Source: Desulfobacterales bacterium
Lineage (GTDB): Bacteria; Desulfobacterota; Desulfobacteria; Desulfobacterales; SURF-7
Assembly: GCA_028277765.1 (NCBI GenBank)
Contig: JANQFQ010000042.1
Location: 1 to 64,000 of the forward strand
Direction of reading: 5' to 3'
Length of the DNA: 64,000 bases
Shown one piece after another: positions 61,813-64,000 of this stretch (position 1 is its first letter; each line of letters starts with the position of its first letter). A program made the position numbers and the translations under genes. A model generated the notes under the pieces. That model made no database searches. It was given only the letters and a program-made list of their open reading frames with translations, and was not told where the DNA came from.

Positions 61813-62694
61813 ATGGAAATCGCCGAAGTAAAATTTGAAATAATAAATAACACACATATCATATTTAAAGCTTCTGATATTGCCTATCATTCATTCATAA
61901 ATCCGGACAACAGCGGGATTTCACGGCCGCTCACGATAACAATCCACCTGCAGGTTGGGCCGCCTGATACCAGCAATTTGGAAACCGTATTTGACAGTGG
62001 CCTGTCATGGTCGCTATACCGTGACAAAAATAATTATATCATTTCCATTTATTCTCCTGCGTTTAAATCACCATTTAGGGTCGCAGATGTAAACCATACA
62101 TTTTCAGAAGCAACGATCTATTGTAATGAAGAATTGATACAGCAAAAAGATGGGAAAGCGGTTGCCATCAATCCGGTATGCTATCCCATTGATCAAATCC
62201 TGCTTATGCATATACTCGCTCCCAGGAAGGGGATGATAATCCACGCGGCCGGTGCCGGCATAGGAGGAAAAGGGTTTGTTTTCCCGGGTGTTTCAGGTGC
62301 TGGTAAAAGCACGCTCTCTTATCAGTTTTCAGGCAAAAAAAACATAACTCTTTTGAGCGATGACCGGATTGTTCTCAGGAAAATTGATGATCAGTTCAAG
62401 GCCTTTGGGACACCGTGGCCCGGCGAAGCACGCGTCGCCCTGAACAAACACTTTCCCCTTGAAGGTATCTTTTTTATCCACCACAGCAAAGAAGACGTTA
62501 TCAAAGAGCTTAAACCAGCTGAAGCTGTTAAGCGCCTAATGCCTGTTTCGTCCATACCCTGGTACGATCGTAAAGCAGTAACTGACATCCTCAGTTTCTG
62601 TGAAGATCTTGTTTCTAATATTCCCGCGTATGAATTGCACTTTAAGCCCGGCAAAGGGGTAGCAGACCTTCTAGAAGATTTCACCATCAAGTAA
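61813..62694 (+). CDS. HPr-kinase-like P-loop protein of the RiPP cassette
   Basis: 293 residues. The HprK-type P-loop PGVSGAGKSTLSYQF (Lys165) sits in the middle, with HAAGAGIGGKGFVF before it and LLSDDRIVLRK, GTPWPGEA and PWYDRKAVTDI after it. HprK-like proteins of this size accompany lasso and radical SAM peptide cassettes and are presumed to phosphorylate or shuttle the peptide; the true role is unknown. No clear ribosome site before the ATG. Corresponds to ScmC position by order (my assignment). Confidence 0.8.
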   Translation: MEIAEVKFEIINNTHIIFKASDIAYHSFINPDNSGISRPLTITIHLQVGPPDTSNLETVFDSGLSWSLYRDKNNYIISIYSPAFKSPFRVADVNHTFSEATIYCNEELIQQKDGKAVAINPVCYPIDQILLMHILAPRKGMIIHAAGAGIGGKGFVFPGVSGAGKSTLSYQFSGKKNITLLSDDRIVLRKIDDQFKAFGTPWPGEARVALNKHFPLEGIFFIHHSKEDVIKELKPAEAVKRLMPVSSIPWYDRKAVTDILSFCEDLVSNIPAYELHFKPGKGVADLLEDFTIK

Positions 62695-62777
62695 AACCTT
62701 CTATAATGTCTTGACAATTTCATCTTAAAGATATTGATTCTAATTGAATATGCAAACATCTATACACATATAAGGCC

Positions 62778-64000
62778 ATGTCAAAAGTAACTCCTGAAAA
62801 AATATACACTGTCCAACCGGATATTTCCGGGCGCATACTGGATGACAATAGAATTGTCCTTTTTAAAGCGGATTCCGAAACGGAAAAGGAGCTGAATCCT
62901 GCTGGATTATTCATCTGGCAGCGGCTGAACAAGGGCTATACGGTTAAAGCGATCGCTGCAGATATTTCAGACGCTTTTGAAACGATTACTCTAGACAGGG
63001 CTATAGAAGACACGTCTGTGTTTCTGGAGGATCTTCTCCGCCAGGGCTTTGCTGTGGAACACACCGATGCCATATCATCCCGAAAACCCTTAATCGAGTA
63101 TCCTCATGTTTCTGATGCGCCAAAGAGTATTGACATTTCACTTACCGGGAAATGTAATCTGTCGTGCAAATACTGTTTTTACGCTGATGCCATGCAGGCG
63201 AGAAAAGACCTGCCCAAAGAGGAGTGGTTCTCCTTTTTTGATGAACTCGGCAGCCTGTCTGTCCGTTCGGTCTGCCTGAGTGGCGGTGAAGTGTTTATCC
63301 TGCCGCACCTGTTTGAGATTATCGATTCCATCATCGCCAACCGTATGCGATATTCCATCTTAACAAACGGCTCGCTGATAACAGAAAAGATCATTGCAAA
63401 ATTTAAAAAAGGGAGAAGAAGGGCCAGGTTCAGCAATATTCAGGTTTCCCTGGACGGATCACGCCCTGAAATCCACGATAAAAGCAGGGGACAAGGCGCC
63501 TTTGAAAAAGCAGTCCGGGCATTAAGGCTCTTAAAGGAAGCGGGGTTGCCAGTAACCTCAAGGGTCACTGTAAACAGGCACAACGTGGATGATCTTGAGA
63601 ATATAGCGGCCCTTCTGCTTGATGATATCAATATCGCGGCCTTTGGCACAAATGACGCCATACCCATAGGAAAGGGGTGCAGCAACCAGGATGAGATTAT
63701 TCTTCAGCCGGAGCAGAAAATAAAAGCCATGAAAACCCTTGCCGACCTTGCTCAGAGATATAACGGAAGGATATCTGCCACAGCCGGCCCTCTTGCCAGA
63801 TGGCGAACCTACCATGACATGGAACACGCCATGGCCACAGGGGATAAAAATAAAAAGTGGCAGATGGGCCTTCTTTCAGCCTGCGGATGCGTGTTCAGCA
63901 AACTGTCAATCAATCATGACGGCATCATAACCCCGTGCAACATCCTTTCCACCCTCGAACTGGGGAGGATAAACACGGATTCCATTAAAACAATCTGGAA
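62778..64000 (+). CDS. PqqD-radical SAM fusion, partial at window end
   Basis: Runs off the window after 407 codons. Residues 1-95 form a PqqD-like leader-binding domain (ELNPAGLFIWQRLNKGYTVK, VFLEDLLRQGFAVE), then radical SAM motif CNLSCKYC (Cys126, Cys130, Cys133), LSGGEVFILPHL, and the start of a SPASM region (CGCVFSKLSINHDGIITPCN). A second maturase besides the 60472 gene suggests a two-step modification, as in ScmE/ScmF pairs. AAGG just before the ATG. The end of the enzyme is beyond the window. Confidence 0.9.
   Translation, partial: MSKVTPEKIYTVQPDISGRILDDNRIVLFKADSETEKELNPAGLFIWQRLNKGYTVKAIAADISDAFETITLDRAIEDTSVFLEDLLRQGFAVEHTDAISSRKPLIEYPHVSDAPKSIDISLTGKCNLSCKYCFYADAMQARKDLPKEEWFSFFDELGSLSVRSVCLSGGEVFILPHLFEIIDSIIANRMRYSILTNGSLITEKIIAKFKKGRRRARFSNIQVSLDGSRPEIHDKSRGQGAFEKAVRALRLLKEAGLPVTSRVTVNRHNVDDLENIAALLLDDINIAAFGTNDAIPIGKGCSNQDEIILQPEQKIKAMKTLADLAQRYNGRISATAGPLARWRTYHDMEHAMATGDKNKKWQMGLLSACGCVFSKLSINHDGIITPCNILSTLELGRINTDSIKTIW

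Overview
The window looks like chromosome of an anaerobic, motile member of the Desulfobacterota (sulfate-reducer-like deltaproteobacteria). This is an inference from gene content: many [4Fe-4S] oxidoreductases, a glycyl radical enzyme with its activase, DUF362, DUF3786 and DUF1638 proteins, a NapH/NapG-like fusion, Tat-exported redox proteins, and four chemoreceptors. I see no rRNA, tRNA, CRISPR array, phage or transposase gene. Coding regions are separated by gaps dense in short interspersed repeats (at least six families), one of which is a recognisable MITE-like insertion with terminal inverted repeats and a target duplication.

Layout. 1-6 kb: HigA-type antitoxin, zinc-ribbon/PilZ protein, FabF-type ketosynthase and the first chemoreceptor. 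4.2-12.9 kb: redox block with a NapH-NapG-like ferredoxin fusion, Tat-targeted DUF362 protein, Tat-targeted radical SAM protein, DUF3786 protein, ferredoxin-nitroreductase, a winged-helix ferredoxin protein and an unknown membrane protein. 13-23 kb: LMW phosphatase, three more compact chemoreceptors, a minus-strand operon (histone-deacetylase-like hydrolase, HSL-type esterase, EF-hand/isochorismatase fusion, J-domain protein) and an Fe-S aldo/keto reductase. 23-36 kb: a GAF protein, an exo/endonuclease-phosphatase protein, and a catabolic-looking cluster built around a glycyl radical enzyme. The cluster holds the activase, a Gfo/Idh/MocA dehydrogenase, a zinc alcohol dehydrogenase, a DmsB-like ferredoxin, a 59-residue stand-alone molybdopterin-type Fe4S4 domain, a VOC protein, a divergent PAS-LuxR regulator and an FAD dehydrogenase. 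36-45 kb: small cysteine-rich proteins, DUF1638, an envelope block (FecR-domain protein, lipoprotein, SGNH hydrolase, OmpA-like), two iron-sulfur flavoprotein-like reductases, RidA and a VanY-like peptidase. 45-52 kb: CCA-adding enzyme overlapping a Fic protein whose promoter is flanked by 12-bp iterons, a queuosine-tRNA mannosyltransferase homologue, a PAP2 lipoprotein and an archaeal-type adenosylhomocysteinase.

52-64 kb is the most interesting part. A textbook sigma-54 promoter (TGGCAC-N5-TTGCT) preceded by two copies of a 23-bp repeat lies 103 bp before a 2635-residue secreted protein with five SdrD-like B repeats and a C-terminal gingipain-type (C25) cysteine peptidase. Immediately downstream, on the same strand and tightly packed, is a RiPP biosynthesis cassette: PqqD-like carrier, radical SAM/SPASM enzyme, a 58-residue peptide with three cysteines in a Pro/Ala/Gly-rich tail (candidate precursor, overlapping the radical SAM gene by 8 bp), an HPr-kinase-like P-loop protein, and a PqqD-radical SAM fusion cut by the window end. 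The arrangement matches my recollection of the SynChlorMet (Scm) cassette, whose substrate peptide I recall as unidentified. The peptide here is a concrete candidate, and the upstream C25 peptidase may belong to the same system.

All functions are read from sequence motifs without database searches.
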